The translations under genes were made by a program, and so were the position numbers. Below the pieces are notes generated by a model. That model saw only the letters and a list, made by a program, of their open reading frames with translations, had not been told where the DNA came from and searched no databases. From Acidobacteriaceae bacterium (GTDB lineage: Bacteria; Acidobacteriota; Terriglobia; Bryobacterales; Bryobacteraceae), in assembly GCA_019245255.1 (NCBI GenBank), contig JAFARV010000580.1:1-11431 (forward strand): 11,431 bases of DNA, in the 5' to 3' direction. Below are positions 1 through 6,389 of the stretch, one piece after another; position 1 is the first letter of the stretch, and every line of letters starts with the position of its first letter.

Positions 1-310
1 TGGGGTTAACGTCTCCCAGGCGAACCAAGGCTCCTGCAATCTTCCCCTTCAGAAGTTTGTCCGGCGCGACATCGAACTGCTTTTCAAGATCAGGAATCGC
101 CTGCTTCGCGCTGTTTTTGGCAATTTGCTCAATATCCCAAGGGCCAACGTCCCCTCTTCGGAGATCCTCCAAGGCTTTTGACACGTCCGTATCTGTCGCC
201 GAGACTGGGGAGGCTTGGCTTGTCTGAGCTCTTACAGAAAGGATGGAGGTGGCACAAAGCAGGAGCGTAGAGAAAAGGCCGACTGTTTGGATTGATTTTC
301 GTCCTCTCAT
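1..310 (-). CDS. Secreted protein of unknown function, HEAT-like, 3' end outside window
   Basis: Only the first 103 codons are present; the frame stays open to the left edge. The ATG at 308-310 is preceded by an AGGAGAG ribosome-binding site (321-327), which makes the start convincing. Residues 1-28 form a classical signal peptide: basic MRGRK, a hydrophobic core around GLFSTLLLCATSIL, and a V-R-A cleavage site before Gln29. The mature part, from about residue 42, is amphipathic helix with the rhythm of HEAT-type repeats (AKNSAKQAIPDLEKQF, then KIAGALVRLGD). I infer a periplasmic or exported helical-repeat scaffold protein; no enzymatic motif is visible. It lies on the same strand as the 438-1418 gene, 127 bp downstream of it, and may be read from its own promoter. 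The exported nature is well supported, the HEAT assignment only weakly, and the family cannot be named from this fragment. Confidence 0.75.
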   Translation of the reverse strand, partial: MRGRKSIQTVGLFSTLLLCATSILSVRAQTSQASPVSATDTDVSKALEDLRRGDVGPWDIEQIAKNSAKQAIPDLEKQFDVAPDKLLKGKIAGALVRLGDVNP

Positions 311-322
311 TTGCACTGGACT

Positions 323-349
323 CTCCTAAAGCTTAAGGTCATTGGACCT
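323..349 (-). promoter_or_regulatory. Leader of the 1-310 gene: Shine-Dalgarno and small inverted repeat
   Basis: The minus strand carries AGGAGAG (321-327) about 11-12 nt before the ATG at 310. Just upstream of it is a 5-bp inverted repeat, AGGTC-CAAT-GACCT on the minus strand (336/337-349), which could be an operator half-site pair or a small RNA hairpin. No convincing -35/-10 pair was seen in the 127-bp spacer. Confidence 0.35.
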
Positions 350-366
350 AGAGACGCCAGCGTGTC

Positions 367-394
367 GCCGCCCTGGCTTTGTGAACCGGGCGGC
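367..394 (-). terminator. Weak hairpin downstream of the 438-1418 gene
   Basis: Arms GCCGCCC (367-373) and GGGCGGC (388-394) form a perfect 7-bp GC stem with a 14-nt loop, about 45 nt beyond the stop codon of the 438-1418 gene on the minus strand. No T-run follows, so it is not a canonical intrinsic terminator. It could be an attenuating structure or chance in GC-rich DNA. Confidence 0.25.
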
Positions 395-404
395 CGCCAC
401 GTTC

Positions 405-441
405 GCTGGGTCTTCTTACACATCGGCTGGGTCTTGCTTAC
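405..441. repeat. Short imperfect direct repeat at the end of the 438-1418 gene
   Basis: GCTGGGTCTT followed by (G)CTTAC occurs twice, at 405-420 and 426-441, about 21 bp apart. The second copy includes the TAA stop (438-440) of the minus-strand gene. It looks like a small local duplication; no function is implied. Confidence 0.4.
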
Positions 442-1418
442 TGGTATAAAGCGGTTTGAGAACCCGCTGGTAAGCCTGTGTGCGTGTCAAAGACTTCCGA
501 AGTCACCAGGCAGGTTGAGGCGACCGCTCCGCCCGCTGCTGGTGCCGATCCCATCTGCACCGCCGGCAGGATCACCGCAAACGGAAGCCCCACAGCGCTT
601 CCATCGAGGTCAAGAGCTTGCGCCTGTCCGGGCTCAAGATTGACGGATGCAGTTGGTCCGACGGGCGCTCCAGCGGCGTTTCCGAAGCTCAGGGTGGCAA
701 TGCAAGGATTACCTCCCGCTGCTTGCGCGATGAGGCGCATATTCTGTCGGGCGGAAATGGATTGCGGCCCTAGCTGGACGGCAGGTAATTGCAAGGAATT
801 CCAGACCAGGTGAGGGTGATGCGGATAAGATTGGCAATAATCGTCACCTTCCGCAGCGGCTCCGAGCGCACAACTGGACACTTCGGCGGAAACTTGAATG
901 GGTGGCGCAGGCAGGCCGTCGGCATCGACCGTCACCACAGGTATAACGTCCGGATGCGGGCTCCCGGCCGCACGCGTTCCGGGCTCAAACTGTACGCTTT
1001 GCACTTGACCCGGCACAATTCTTACGCGTTGCACTGGGCCAACTTGAGCACCGGTGAGGTCTTTGAAGGCAACGATGGCCTCGGCTTCCTGTTGCCGTTC
1101 TCCTACCTGATTTATGTCGATCGAAATTGGGCCGTATTGCGATCCTATTGGCGGCAGGAAGGCCCAACTTGGTGTGATCATAAGCGTCGCATTTGGATAA
1201 TCGCTTATGAGGTTGGAATGGTTAATTTTCAAATCAAATGTCATTTGCCCGCCGGACGGGCCGACCGTCGAGGAGATAAAGCGTGCCGATGAGGTAAACG
1301 ACACTGCATTTTTCTCATCCTCTATTGTGAACACATAAGCTTGGTGAAAGTGGTTTTCATGTTTGTCTCTCTGTTTTCTGTAAAGGTCCGGCACCCGCTT
1401 TCCGGGTACGACCTTCAC
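438..1418 (-). CDS. Beta-rich protein with two internal ~90-aa repeats, unknown function, N-terminus doubtful
   Basis: The longest frame gives 326 aa from a GTG (1416-1418). Residues about 92-183 and 213-303 are two copies of one beta-rich unit: each opens with Q-(Y/L)-GP and a SI element, has a middle VGP (126-128, 253-255), a PGQ turn (136-138, 263-265) followed by a hydrophobic strand, and ends at S-(S/T)-C (Cys183, Cys303). The second copy is followed by a SEVFDTHTG tail. This pattern (a GQ..RL strand, a Cys, a PGQ..LDL strand, EVFD..TG) recalls uncharacterised exported beta-sandwich domains found in many soil bacteria; that is recollection of a pattern, not a database hit. Such proteins normally carry a signal peptide, but none is present here. 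The GTG lacks a ribosome-binding site, and an out-of-frame ATG at 1358-1360 preceded by AGAGAG encodes MKTTFTKLMCSQ then stops. The frame may therefore be truncated, frameshifted or a decaying gene. It lies 100 bp downstream of the sigma factor gene on the same strand. Confidence 0.65.
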   Translation of the reverse strand: MKVVPGKRVPDLYRKQRDKHENHFHQAYVFTIEDEKNAVSFTSSARFISSTVGPSGGQMTFDLKINHSNLISDYPNATLMITPSWAFLPPIGSQYGPISIDINQVGERQQEAEAIVAFKDLTGAQVGPVQRVRIVPGQVQSVQFEPGTRAAGSPHPDVIPVVTVDADGLPAPPIQVSAEVSSCALGAAAEGDDYCQSYPHHPHLVWNSLQLPAVQLGPQSISARQNMRLIAQAAGGNPCIATLSFGNAAGAPVGPTASVNLEPGQAQALDLDGSAVGLPFAVILPAVQMGSAPAAGGAVASTCLVTSEVFDTHTGLPAGSQTALYQ

Positions 1419-1506
1419 AGACTCATAGGCGACGCGTCGCGGGAAAACTACTAATTTTCGAGTTGGGTGGAGCGAATACGAGCGGTCTCTTACGGCGTGT
1501 GAGCAA

Positions 1507-1520
1507 GACGCTTCAGCGTC
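1507..1520 (-). terminator. Hairpin overlapping the stop codon of the sigma factor gene
   Basis: GACGCT-TC-AGCGTC is a perfect 6-bp inverted repeat (also readable as a 5-bp stem with a 4-nt loop) spanning the TGA stop at 1519-1521. On the minus strand it is followed by TTGCT, not a real T-run. It may serve as a weak terminator or mRNA 3' stabiliser; chance is possible. Confidence 0.25.
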
Positions 1521-2085
1521 ACTCGCCGGCGGCGTTTTCGGCGGCTCGTCCGCTCAATTCGCGGAGGAGCCATGCTTTGGCCAAACTGCGATCATTGTTT
1601 ACCGTTTGGACGCTGACGCCGAGAACACCCGCGCTTTCTTCGGCGGTCATATCGCCAAAGTACTTCATTTCCGCGACTTGAGCTTTGCGCGGGTCGAGCT
1701 CGGCGAGCTTAGTAAGGGCTTGGTCGAGCATGAGGGCATCAAAGTTGAGTGTTCCGGAAGATTTCAGGTCGTCAGGGATGGGTACCTTGTGGCGGTCGCG
1801 GCGGCTTGCTTCGACCAGGATGCGGCGCATGATGCGAGCCGAGACGGCGCGGAAATGGACACGGTCCTTCCACGACATGTGACGGATCTTCATCAGGCGC
1901 AAATATGCTTCGTTGATTAGGGCAGTTGTCTGCAGGACGTGCCCGGCCCGCTCCTTGCTCATTTGGCGGTGGGCAATTTGATGGAGCTGGGGATAAACCA
2001 ATTCGACGATCCGCTCCAGGGCATCCCGATCGCCGGCCATCCAGGAGTGCAACAGTTCCGTTACCTCCGCCGGCGAATTTTCCAT
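1519..2085 (-). CDS. ECF-like RNA polymerase sigma factor (acidobacterial/planctomycete type, PF07638-like)
   Basis: This encodes a 188-aa two-domain sigma factor that directs RNA polymerase to a small set of promoters. Region 2 covers about residues 6-95, including the signature LQTTALINEAYLRL (51-64) and the conserved RRILVEASRRDRHK segment (88-100) typical of this sub-family. Region 4 covers about 123-178, with the helix-turn-helix MTAEESAGVLGVSVQTVNND and the terminal SLAKAWLLREL. The frame stays open 42 codons further upstream, but that extension is low-complexity and crosses the hairpin repeat at 2161-2223. Known relatives begin with a few residues before V-T-x-L-L, so I choose the ATG at 2083-2085. 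No clear ribosome-binding site precedes it. No anti-sigma factor or Ser/Thr kinase, frequent companions of this family, lies next to it; the next minus-strand gene is the duplicated beta protein, which could be a target. Family assignment is confident, regulon unknown. Confidence 0.93.
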   Translation of the reverse strand: MENSPAEVTELLHSWMAGDRDALERIVELVYPQLHQIAHRQMSKERAGHVLQTTALINEAYLRLMKIRHMSWKDRVHFRAVSARIMRRILVEASRRDRHKVPIPDDLKSSGTLNFDALMLDQALTKLAELDPRKAQVAEMKYFGDMTAEESAGVLGVSVQTVNNDRSLAKAWLLRELSGRAAENAAGE

Positions 2086-2160
2086 GGCAGCAGCATAGCA
2101 GAACCGGGGAATTGCCGACGCGCCAGTTACTAGCTGGAGTGTCGCACCTAAAACATTACC

Positions 2161-2223
2161 GGCCTCTTCGGCCCATCGTGGCGCGGGCACTCGTGCCGGC
2201 CGCGTCGACACTCGTGTCGACGC
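2161..2223. repeat. Cluster of three short hairpins, REP-like element
   Basis: In the divergent spacer three inverted repeats lie in a row: GGCC-TCTTC-GGCC (2161-2173), GGCAC-TC-GTGCC (2186-2197) and the perfect 10-bp GCGTCGACAC-TC-GTGTCGACGC (2202-2223). The last two share the core CACTCGTG, that is, the same loop and closing pairs on different stems, which argues against chance and for a REP/BIME-like dispersed palindromic element. It lies between two divergently oriented genes, so an operator role is an alternative. No transposase is nearby. Confidence 0.55.
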
Positions 2224-2289
2224 ACGCTAGGGTCTCAAGGTCTCCAAATGGCTGGGACAGTCCACTAGTCTGTCTGCTATCAAGTTCTC

Positions 2290-2625
2290 ATGAGCCGTCC
2301 GATGGTTATCTTTGTTCTCGCGGTCGCGGCGATCCTCGAAGCCGGTGGCGACGCCATCATCAGAAGCGCGCTTCACGACTCTTCCTCCGCAGCGCGGGTG
2401 CCCTTGTTCCTGTTGGGAGCCGTCGTTCTCTTTGCGTACGGCTGGACCGTGAACGCGCCTTCATGGGACTTCGGCAGGCTGATCGGCGTCTATGTTGTGT
2501 TCTTTTTCTTAACCGCTCAACTGATTTCCTGGTTGTATTTCCGCCAACCGCCGTCCATATCCGGAATCGTTGCAGGTGCGCTGATCGTAGCCGGCGGAAT
2601 TGTCTTTGCTGCCGGGAATCCGTGA
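2290..2625 (+). CDS. Small four-helix membrane protein, SMR/YnfA-like (DMT superfamily)
   Basis: This is a 111-aa protein made almost entirely of four predicted transmembrane segments: about 5-25, 37-54, 64-83 and 90-108. Size and topology match the small multidrug resistance and YnfA (UPF0060) branches of the drug/metabolite transporter superfamily. Glu17 in the first helix (AAILEAGGDAIIR) sits where SMR pumps such as EmrE have their essential proton- and drug-binding Glu14. The GRLIGVYVVFFF stretch in helix 3 and the GALIVAGGIV ending of helix 4 recall YnfA and EamA half-proteins. A role as a dimeric exporter of small molecules is inference; neither substrate nor drug resistance can be read from the sequence. 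The ATG has no strong ribosome-binding site. The protease gene follows on the same strand after 30-96 nt, depending on its start, so the two may be co-transcribed. Confidence 0.82.
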   Translation: MSRPMVIFVLAVAAILEAGGDAIIRSALHDSSSAARVPLFLLGAVVLFAYGWTVNAPSWDFGRLIGVYVVFFFLTAQLISWLYFRQPPSISGIVAGALIVAGGIVFAAGNP

Positions 2626-2721
2626 ACAATCGCCCGGCGGAAAGCGTACACAACTTTGGGCGGTACGTTGGGTCATCAAAGCCCAAGGCGCTGCATTTCC
2701 GCCGCCCCGCTAAACTATTCT

Positions 2722-3771
2722 TTGGCAGCTTTCTCACAGCACCCACACACAAACTGCGCTAAGTGCGGCGCTCCACTGTCGCTTCAACAACTCGCCTGCT
2801 CTAGTTGCGGGCGTTATGTTTATTCGGATGAGTTGCAGGAGCTCGCGACGCGTGCGCGCCAACTGATCGCCATGGGCCAGCTGCAAGCCGCCCGCGATCA
2901 CTGGCAGGCTGCACTGAACCTGCTTCCGCCCACCAGCAAGGAGCACCAGGCCATTCGTGGTGAAATCGCAAAGCTCGATGCCCGCCTCAATCCGCAACCC
3001 AAAACCGACTGGCGCAAGCGTCTTGGCCCGCTCGGCGCGGTCGTAGCGTTCCTCATCAAATTCAAAACCGCATTGCTGCTGCTCCTGAGCAAAGGTAGCT
3101 TTCTATTTAACCTGCTCGGATTTCTACTCTTTTACTGGGCCCTCTACGGCTGGGTCTTCGGATGCGGTCTCTTCGTTTCGATACTGATTCACGAACTCGG
3201 CCATTACATCGTCATTCGCCAGTATGGGTTTGCGGCAGCACTGCCGCGGTTCCATCTCTTCGGGGCATTTGTGCGCTGGCGTGGCGCCAACGTCGACCCG
3301 GGAGTTGCCGCAATCATCTCACTCGCCGGACCCTTCTTTGGCTTTCTATCGGGTTTGCTTGCGTATGGGCTGTTTTTGCAAACGCATAACGGAGTGTGGC
3401 TCGCCCTTGCACAATTCGCCGCCTGGCTCAACTTACTCAACCTGATTCCTGTGTGGATCTTCGATGGCGCCTCCGCTATGAACGCCATCGGCAAGCAGGA
3501 GCGCGTGGCGATTCTCATTGTGAGCCTCATCCTTGCCTATGTCCTGCATAGCTACCTGCTTTTGTTTGTCGCGCTGGCTACGGGTTATCGCCTTATGCGC
3601 CGCGATTTCCCGGCGGAGCCCAGACAGAAGATCGCCTATTACTTTGTGGCCTTGATGATCGGAACCGGATTCCTTAGCTGGTACTGCATCAACCAGCAGC
3701 ACTCCATGTTCCCGCGTCACGGTCAACGCGAATCGGTCCAGAACATCTCGGCATCCGATCGCCGGATATAG
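2722..3771 (+). CDS. Membrane-embedded zinc metalloprotease, site-2 protease (M50) family, with N-terminal zinc ribbon
   Basis: This is an intramembrane-type protease; relatives cut membrane-anchored regulators or other membrane proteins. From the TTG at 2722 the protein is 349 aa. Residues 12-29 form a zinc ribbon (Cys12, Cys15, Cys26, Cys29), and about 35-86 are a TPR-like helical hairpin (ARQLIAMGQLQAARDHWQAAL). Several membrane helices follow, from about residue 105 to 322. The catalytic HELGH is at 157-161 (zinc ligands His157 and His161, Glu158 base). A second conserved motif, NLIPVWIFDG (240-249), supplies Asn240 and the third zinc ligand Asp248. All key residues are intact. The frame is open to an upstream TTG at 2656, but that extra 22-residue stretch does not look coding, and the zinc ribbon normally lies near the N-terminus; neither start has a clear ribosome-binding site. 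The 3' end overlaps tsaB tail-to-tail by 49 bp. The substrate is unknown, and no PDZ domain is present. Confidence 0.9.
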   Translation: MAAFSQHPHTNCAKCGAPLSLQQLACSSCGRYVYSDELQELATRARQLIAMGQLQAARDHWQAALNLLPPTSKEHQAIRGEIAKLDARLNPQPKTDWRKRLGPLGAVVAFLIKFKTALLLLLSKGSFLFNLLGFLLFYWALYGWVFGCGLFVSILIHELGHYIVIRQYGFAAALPRFHLFGAFVRWRGANVDPGVAAIISLAGPFFGFLSGLLAYGLFLQTHNGVWLALAQFAAWLNLLNLIPVWIFDGASAMNAIGKQERVAILIVSLILAYVLHSYLLLFVALATGYRLMRRDFPAEPRQKIAYYFVALMIGTGFLSWYCINQQHSMFPRHGQRESVQNISASDRRI

Positions 3772-4370
3772 TTCGCATCGAGTGCCGCGGGATCGGACCA
3801 TCTGCCGTGGCTCCCGTCAATTTCCGCACACAGCGCAACAGCCGCCGCCAGCGACTTCGGCGCCTCGACGATGTTCACGTCCAGCCCCGCGAGCAGAGCC
3901 CGGTCCTGCACAATAATTTCGCACGCCTGCGAACGCAATTGCCCCAGCCAGTCCGAAAGCTTTGTCACGACCTCGGGGCTAGTTGCTTCCAGTCCGTCGT
4001 TATAGACCGCCGCAAATACATCACCGCGTCTCGCGTCGAGTATTACCGCGCGTGACTTTGACTGTCCGAAGGTGCTCAGCGCACGTAAGTTAGAAACGCC
4101 CACGGCTGGCCGTCCCAGCGCTTCCGCAAGCCCCTTTATCGCGGCGAGTCCAACCCGGACGCCCGTGAAAGCCCCCGGCCCGCTCGCACTCGCGAAGCAG
4201 GAAACGTCATCGAGACGAACGCCAGAACTCTTCAGTAGATCCTCGATCGCTGGAAAGACGACGTGTGCGAAGCCGGAGGGTGAGTGCAGCACTTGTTGCG
4301 TAGTTTGGTCATCGATCCGCAGCGCCAGACTGCCAAACTCAGAGGTGAGATCGACGGCCAGGATGATCAC
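3723..4370 (-). CDS. tsaB: tRNA threonylcarbamoyladenosine biosynthesis protein TsaB
   Basis: TsaB is the non-catalytic partner that binds TsaD (with TsaE) in the bacterial complex making the universal t6A37 modification of ANN-decoding tRNAs. It acts in the cytoplasm. The 215-aa product shows the ASKHA-type N-terminal fold (IILAVDLTSEFGSLAL), the hallmark GPGAFTGVRVGLA (64-76), ILDARRGDVFAA (110-121) and the C-terminal YIRRSDAE ending, and is close to the usual family length. It starts with GTG (4368-4370), overlapping the TGA of the upstream glycosidase-like gene in GTGA, so translational coupling is likely. The 3' end overlaps the convergent protease gene by 49 bp, with no terminator between them. 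TsaB is often next to rimI or tsaD; neither is present here. Confidence 0.96.
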   Translation of the reverse strand: MIILAVDLTSEFGSLALRIDDQTTQQVLHSPSGFAHVVFPAIEDLLKSSGVRLDDVSCFASASGPGAFTGVRVGLAAIKGLAEALGRPAVGVSNLRALSTFGQSKSRAVILDARRGDVFAAVYNDGLEATSPEVVTKLSDWLGQLRSQACEIIVQDRALLAGLDVNIVEAPKSLAAAVALCAEIDGSHGRWSDPAALDANYIRRSDAEMFWTDSR

Positions 4371-6136
4371 TGCGTCATCCGGTACACGCGGTCTACTTCG
4401 TAAGCTTTTCCGATTGCGTTAATCGCCAGCAGTCGCACGTTCAGGTTTGCGCCTGCATGCCCTTGGAGCGCGGGCGGAATGTGCATCGTGCCCGAAGGCC
4501 CCACAGCGAGCATTCGCGCGCCTTCGCCCCCGGCAACGACTTCGCCCCACCATATGTACTGCATCTGTCGTGTGGCTCGTACGGCCCGCGTCACCTTTAC
4601 GCTGTAGGGAACCGGAATGGCAGGATTCAAGTCATCACCGGGTGGATCAACAAGCTCGAACGGTATCTTCGACGGTGTCAGCTCCGGTTCTTGAATGGGC
4701 GGATCCGCGATGGCGAACCGCACAAATTTGAGCATGTTTTCTTTCAGTCCTTCGCGGGGAACCTGCAAGACCCAGTCGTGCGTCGCGTCTGGCGTCTGTC
4801 TGCTAAAGACCTCGCCCCGGTAATTCTTTAATGGGATTTCTTCGCCCGTGCTGGGATTCACCCAAACCGGATTGTACTTGTGCTTCGGAAGCGTAATTTC
4901 AACAATGCCCGGCGTCTGCGCGTAAGCCAGATACTCCACTTCATCCAGTCCTGAGGCCCGCGCGCCGTCTACATCGAAGTACGGCTCAAACTCCCAGTAC
5001 CGCGTGTCTGAAACTACTTTGTGCCAAATGCCGGCTGCTTTGCGATTCGATTCGTTCTCGAGCGCCTCAAAACGTGCGCTGGGGTACTCGGCGTTTGCTG
5101 TCAAATTCCAAAGCTCATGCCGGAAATCATCGGTGGTAGTTGCTCGCATGATGTGAACCGACGGTATCGTCGTGAACTGATGCTCTACTGCCCCGAACTC
5201 CGGAGTTGGATACCCTTCCACGATGTAGTTCATCCATCCATCCGCAATCAGTGGCGACGAACTGTTCCGGGCATCGGTAGAACGCGGATGCTGATAAGTG
5301 TCGTAATTCTTCAGGTCCTCATTAACGTTCTTTAACAGCGCCCTGGCATTTGGTATTTCCTCAAACCGTTCGATGCCCTGCCAGGTAATATTCAGACCTC
5401 CGTATCGGGCGACGACGTATCGCAATAAGGGACCGCGCCTGCTGAAGTCGTTGAGCGCAGCGGTCGCGACAAAACTCTTGTCTGCGAGAATCAGGTCCAG
5501 CGTAAAGCCGCGCGCGTCAGCGGCCAATAGCTTCCGATCCAATTCACTGAAATAAGTTAGATTCGGTATCCCATCGGCACCAATCGGCTTCAAATTCGCT
5601 GAGTTTGTGAGCAGAATGCCTCGGATGTGAGTAAAACCGTCACGTTTGCGTGCTTCGAGCCAACTTTCGTAAGTCGCTTGGTCCAGCTTCAGCCAGGGGA
5701 CATCTGCGGATAACCACAAGTGTGGCTGCTTGTTTGTCGTCCACCAATGGCGTAAGTTGGCGACCGTTACTAACCCCGGTAACCCCGAATCGGCGACGTT
5801 GAAGGTACCCTCCTGATCGTCATAGCGTTTGATCTTGCTCGTGACGTGGTAAGTCCACTGGCCTGCAAGCGTAGGGCTGAACCTTACGCTCAGGGACCGC
5901 CCACCTGTCCAGAATGCCTGTTTTAGCAGCGTTGTATGCTCCGGCGATCGGAACTCGACGTTCAGCAACTCATCTTTGTACGGAGAAGCGTTGTCGGGAA
6001 GTTCACCGGACTTCCAGTCGAACTGCAGCTCACAGGGCAGAAATGACCGAGCTTCCTGGGAGCACGATGGCGCCTCAGCGGCAAATATCGCATGACAGGT
6101 AATGAGGCCCAGTAACAAGGGGCCCTTTACGTGCAT
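4367..6136 (-). CDS. Secreted glycoside-hydrolase-like protein, DUF5060 / DUF4038 (apiosidase-like) type
   Basis: From the ATG at 6134-6136 the product is 589 aa and starts with a signal peptide (MHVKGPLLLGLITCHAIFAA), so it is exported. The frame is open a further 29 codons to a TTG, but that part is arginine-rich and would bury the signal. Domains in order: an N-terminal beta-sandwich (about 38-115) like DUF5060, with the NVEFRSP and GRSLSVRFSPTLAGQWTYHV pattern; a TIM-barrel part (about 128-385) with PHLWLSADVPWL and ARKRDGFTHIRGILL typical of DUF4038/apiosidase-like enzymes; a beta domain (about 395-470) with VWVNPSTGEEIPL and DWVLQV, like the C-terminal domain of that family; and a further beta domain (about 505-589). 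The sequence TWQGIERFEEI (251-261) falls where clan-A glycosidases place an acid/base Glu (usually NE), here GIE; catalysis is unproven. It probably acts on plant or microbial polysaccharide. It is coupled to tsaB, an odd partner. Confidence 0.8.
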   Translation of the reverse strand: MHVKGPLLLGLITCHAIFAAEAPSCSQEARSFLPCELQFDWKSGELPDNASPYKDELLNVEFRSPEHTTLLKQAFWTGGRSLSVRFSPTLAGQWTYHVTSKIKRYDDQEGTFNVADSGLPGLVTVANLRHWWTTNKQPHLWLSADVPWLKLDQATYESWLEARKRDGFTHIRGILLTNSANLKPIGADGIPNLTYFSELDRKLLAADARGFTLDLILADKSFVATAALNDFSRRGPLLRYVVARYGGLNITWQGIERFEEIPNARALLKNVNEDLKNYDTYQHPRSTDARNSSSPLIADGWMNYIVEGYPTPEFGAVEHQFTTIPSVHIMRATTTDDFRHELWNLTANAEYPSARFEALENESNRKAAGIWHKVVSDTRYWEFEPYFDVDGARASGLDEVEYLAYAQTPGIVEITLPKHKYNPVWVNPSTGEEIPLKNYRGEVFSRQTPDATHDWVLQVPREGLKENMLKFVRFAIADPPIQEPELTPSKIPFELVDPPGDDLNPAIPVPYSVKVTRAVRATRQMQYIWWGEVVAGGEGARMLAVGPSGTMHIPPALQGHAGANLNVRLLAINAIGKAYEVDRVYRMTQ

Positions 6137-6156
6137 ATACCCAAGGATACAGTTAG

Positions 6157-6189
6157 GCCGGCGGGCCGCAGTTGTTAGCAATCGCCGGC
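6157..6189 (-). promoter_or_regulatory. Inverted repeat in the leader of the 4367-6136 gene
   Basis: GCCGGCG (6157-6163) and CGCCGGC (6183-6189) are perfect 7-bp arms separated by 19 nt, beginning 21 nt upstream of the chosen ATG. It could be a 5' leader hairpin or an operator. No other evidence supports a role. Confidence 0.3.
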
Positions 6190-6272
6190 TGCTAGTGCCA
6201 GACACCATTATGAGTTGAAACAAAATGTGAGGGTCCTGTAACTAATTTGTACGACGGCTCGCTTGCTGGAAC

Positions 6273-6301
6273 TTGAATCCCCGCTCGAGCATCACTAGAA
6301 T
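6273..6301 (+). promoter_or_regulatory. Candidate sigma-70-like promoter for the 210-aa gene
   Basis: TTGAAT (6273-6278) and TAGAAT (6296-6301) are separated by exactly 17 nt, matching the housekeeping consensus at 4 of 6 and 5 of 6 positions. Initiation a few bases after 6301 would give a leader of roughly 80 nt before the ATG at 6390. It lies in the divergent spacer 6137-6389, where a gene-proximal promoter is expected. Confidence 0.45.
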
Positions 6302-6389
6302 CAGGAGATACGTAAACGACGTCGCCAACCACGGAAGGGGTTCAGTGATCTAGGACTTAGTTGTCGATAAGAAACAGCGAGGGCTGCTT

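Noticed and set aside
789..1292. 167-codon plus-strand open frame
   Set aside because: It is a shadow of the minus-strand beta protein, whose internal repeats show that its frame is the coding one.
2086..2211. 42-codon upstream extension of the sigma factor
   Set aside because: It crosses the hairpin repeat, is unlike any sigma N-terminus and would place extra residues before the conserved start.
1926..2762. 278-codon plus-strand open frame across the sigma/SMR region
   Set aside because: It runs antisense through the sigma factor start, crosses the hairpin repeat and overlaps the small membrane protein in another frame; its translation is Arg/Ser-rich without domain features.
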